Origin: Flavobacterium aciduliphilum
GTDB taxonomy: Bacteria > Bacteroidota > Bacteroidia > Flavobacteriales > Flavobacteriaceae
Length of the DNA: 64,000 nt
Assembly: GCF_003268855.1 (NCBI RefSeq)
Contig: NZ_QLSZ01000006.1
Coordinates: 62,001-126,000 of the forward strand
Direction of reading: 5' to 3'
The position numbers were made by a program, and so were the translations under genes. A model generated the notes under the pieces. It was not told the DNA's origin and made no database searches. It was given only the letters and a program-made list of their open reading frames with translations. Shown here piece by piece: positions 62,256 to 64,000 of the stretch. The stretch's first letter is position 1, and each line of letters opens with the position of its first letter.

Positions 62256-64000
62256 TTGAAAACACATTACGATAAATATACTACCGCTCTATTAAAACTA
62301 ACAGTATTTATTATGTTACTGTTAGTGGGCGAAGTTTCTTTTGGGCAAGAAACTCCTGTGCAAACCCCTACTCAAACTCCAGATTCTACAGGATATAATG
62401 TGGGAAGTATACCGATGCAAAATCCTAAAAGTGTGGAGGAAGCGTATACCTATGACCCAGCAACGGACAGGTATGTGTTAACTAAAACATTTGAAGGATT
62501 TAATATTAATTATCCTATAATATTAACTCCAAAAGAGTATGAACAATTGGTGTTGAAAGAATCCATGCATAATTATTTCAAAGAAAAATCAGATGCAATG
62601 GATGGAAAAAAACAGGGTGCAGAAGAGAAAAAGAAAAATTTATTACCAAGATATTATGTGAATTCCAGTTTTTTTGAAACTATTTTCGGAGGGAATACTA
62701 TTGATATAAAACCCACAGGGTCTGCAGAAATTGATTTAGGGTTTCGACATACAAAACAAGACAATCCTGCATTATCTCCTAGAAATCGATCGAACACTAC
62801 GTTCGATTTTAATCAAAGAATCTCTATGAGTTTGATGGGGAAAGTTGGAAAAAGATTAAAAGTAAATGCCAACTATGATACCCAATCTACTTTTGCGTTT
62901 CAAAACATGATTAAACTTGAATTTGATCCTTCAGCTTCAGGAGGGGAGGATTCTATTATTAAAAAATTAGAAGTTGGAAACGTGAGTATGCCTTTGAATA
63001 GTACTTTAATTCGAGGGGCTCAGAGTTTGTTTGGTATCAAAACGCAATTACAATTTGGAAGAACCACTATTAATGCAGTATTTGCGGAACAAAAATCGTC
63101 AACTAAAACGGTTACGGCGCAAGGTGGTGGGACAATTCAAAATTTTGAATTATACGCCCAAGAATATGATGCGGATAGACACTTTTTTTTATCACAGTAT
63201 TTTAAAAATAGATACGACTTCTCATTGAGAAACTATCCTTTTATTGATAGCAGAGTACAAATTACTCGTATTGAAGTCTGGGTAACCAACAAACAAAATC
63301 GTGTTAATACTACGAGTAATAATATGAGAAACGTTGTGGCACTTCAAGATTTAGGAGAGTCGCGTTTAACCGATACGTTTTCCTCTAGTGCTATTGATGA
63401 TAGCCAAGTAGTAGCTGTAAATCCTCAACCTTCAGATTTCTTTGTTAATCCTATAAATTCCTACCCAAGCAATAAAAATAACCGTTACGATCCCGCTTTA
63501 ATCGGGACATTTTCAACGCCAGCCCCCTTGTTGAAACCTGGAATTAGAGAAATTGTTACCTCAACAGATGGTTTTGTCAATGATGTAAGCGAGGGAACAG
63601 ATTATGTTAAATTAGAAAATGCACGAAAATTATTACCCAATGAGTTTACATATAATCCACAGTTAGGATATATTTCGTTACAGCAAAAGTTAGCCAACGA
63701 TGAGGTTTTAGCTGTAGCCTATCAATATACTGTTGGGGATCAAGTGTTTCAAGTTGGTGAATTTGCCAATGATGGTGTAGAAGCTACTCAAGTGGATCCT
63801 AATGGAATTCCTACCTCGCAATCACTTATTTTGAAAATGCTTAAAAGTAGTTTGACGAATGTTCAAAAACCTATTTGGGGATTGATGATGAAAAATATTT
63901 ATCAAATACCAAGTGGGTTTCAATTACAAAAGGACGATTTCAAATTTAATATTTTGTATACAGATCCTTCGCCTTTGAATTACATCACTGATGCAACTAC
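62256..64000 (+). CDS. sprA: T9SS translocon protein SprA (Sov), 5' part
   Basis: About 581 residues of the giant outer-membrane translocon of type IX secretion, cut by the window edge. Family stretches: EGFNINYPIILTPKEYEQLVL, GGNTIDIKPTGSAEIDLGFRH, RISMSLMGKVGKRLKVNANYDTQ and KLEVGNVSMPLNSTLIRGAQSLFGIKTQLQFG. The start is TTG at 62256, one codon after the ruvA stop. It gives a good signal peptide (YTTALLKLTVFIMLLLVGEVSFGQ). The first ATG (62313) would leave only 12 residues of it. The ruvA-sprA order is conserved in Flavobacterium (recalled). Gliding and surface secretion depend on it. Confidence 0.92.
   Translation, partial: MKTHYDKYTTALLKLTVFIMLLLVGEVSFGQETPVQTPTQTPDSTGYNVGSIPMQNPKSVEEAYTYDPATDRYVLTKTFEGFNINYPIILTPKEYEQLVLKESMHNYFKEKSDAMDGKKQGAEEKKKNLLPRYYVNSSFFETIFGGNTIDIKPTGSAEIDLGFRHTKQDNPALSPRNRSNTTFDFNQRISMSLMGKVGKRLKVNANYDTQSTFAFQNMIKLEFDPSASGGEDSIIKKLEVGNVSMPLNSTLIRGAQSLFGIKTQLQFGRTTINAVFAEQKSSTKTVTAQGGGTIQNFELYAQEYDADRHFFLSQYFKNRYDFSLRNYPFIDSRVQITRIEVWVTNKQNRVNTTSNNMRNVVALQDLGESRLTDTFSSSAIDDSQVVAVNPQPSDFFVNPINSYPSNKNNRYDPALIGTFSTPAPLLKPGIREIVTSTDGFVNDVSEGTDYVKLENARKLLPNEFTYNPQLGYISLQQKLANDEVLAVAYQYTVGDQVFQVGEFANDGVEATQVDPNGIPTSQSLILKMLKSSLTNVQKPIWGLMMKNIYQIPSGFQLQKDDFKFNILYTDPSPLNYITDAT

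Noticed and set aside
63031..63228. 65-residue frame within sprA
   Set aside because: Out of frame with a clear sprA coding stretch.

Overview
The window is an AT-rich chromosome segment of a member of the Bacteroidota, almost certainly a Flavobacterium-like flavobacterium. The evidence is a complete alternative complex III (act) plus aa3 oxidase operon, the type IX secretion (T9SS) translocon gene sprA directly after ruvA, secreted proteins with T9SS sorting domains, a MurF-Alr fusion, SusC-type TonB receptors, starts without Shine-Dalgarno sequences, and many promoters of the Bacteroidota type (-7 box TAnnTTTG). No phage, transposase, rRNA operon or CRISPR array is visible.

Layout. 1-7.9 kb (minus strand): a truncated M36 fungalysin-type protease, a GNAT-dgt pair, nrdA and nrdB, and a SPOR protein. 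8.0-19.6 kb (plus): actABCDEF-coxBA from one strong promoter to one strong terminator, making a quinol-to-oxygen respiratory supercomplex. 19.7-21.9 kb: ruvB, queG and tRNA-Ala(GGC). 22-27 kb: two T9SS-secreted proteins, then a TPP riboswitch in front of a TonB receptor, presumably for thiamine or a precursor. 27-33.6 kb: a Rieske-like lipoprotein that has lost its ligands, greA with a terminator in its leader, a HIT protein, a histidine kinase, a flavin reductase-like protein, a DUF3127 OB-fold protein with an SSB-like tail, aat, a broken four-helix-bundle gene, tag and a YhhQ-type queuosine precursor transporter. 33.6-42 kb: an M3 dipeptidase, an HU-like protein with an unusual array of four 22-bp palindromic repeats over its promoter, an S9 peptidase, a DAO oxidoreductase, mtgA, DoxX and an AIM24-like protein. 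42-45.5 kb: an orphan gene between inverted repeats, and a TonB receptor with a His/Cys-rich partner. 45.5-50.2 kb (minus): asd, mscL, murF-alr, tdk. 50.3-53.6 kb: an unknown acidic protein, rsmI, recJ. 53.6-55.9 kb (minus): lpxH, queD, a small membrane protein, an Omp28-like lipoprotein. 56-59.2 kb: TlpA, a DUF6029 outer-membrane protein and a diheme lipoprotein, which look like an envelope redox module. 59.3-64 kb: maeB, ruvA and the 5' part of sprA.

The genes cover respiration, DNA precursors and repair, wall and lipid A synthesis, tRNA queuosine modification (three dispersed genes) and T9SS-linked secretion. The less-explained items are the HU operator array, the greA leader terminator, the redox module, the decayed four-helix-bundle gene with its ACTGAAAACTG repeats, and the orphan gene between inverted repeats. 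Start codons were re-chosen where the longest reading frame began inside a promoter or terminator.
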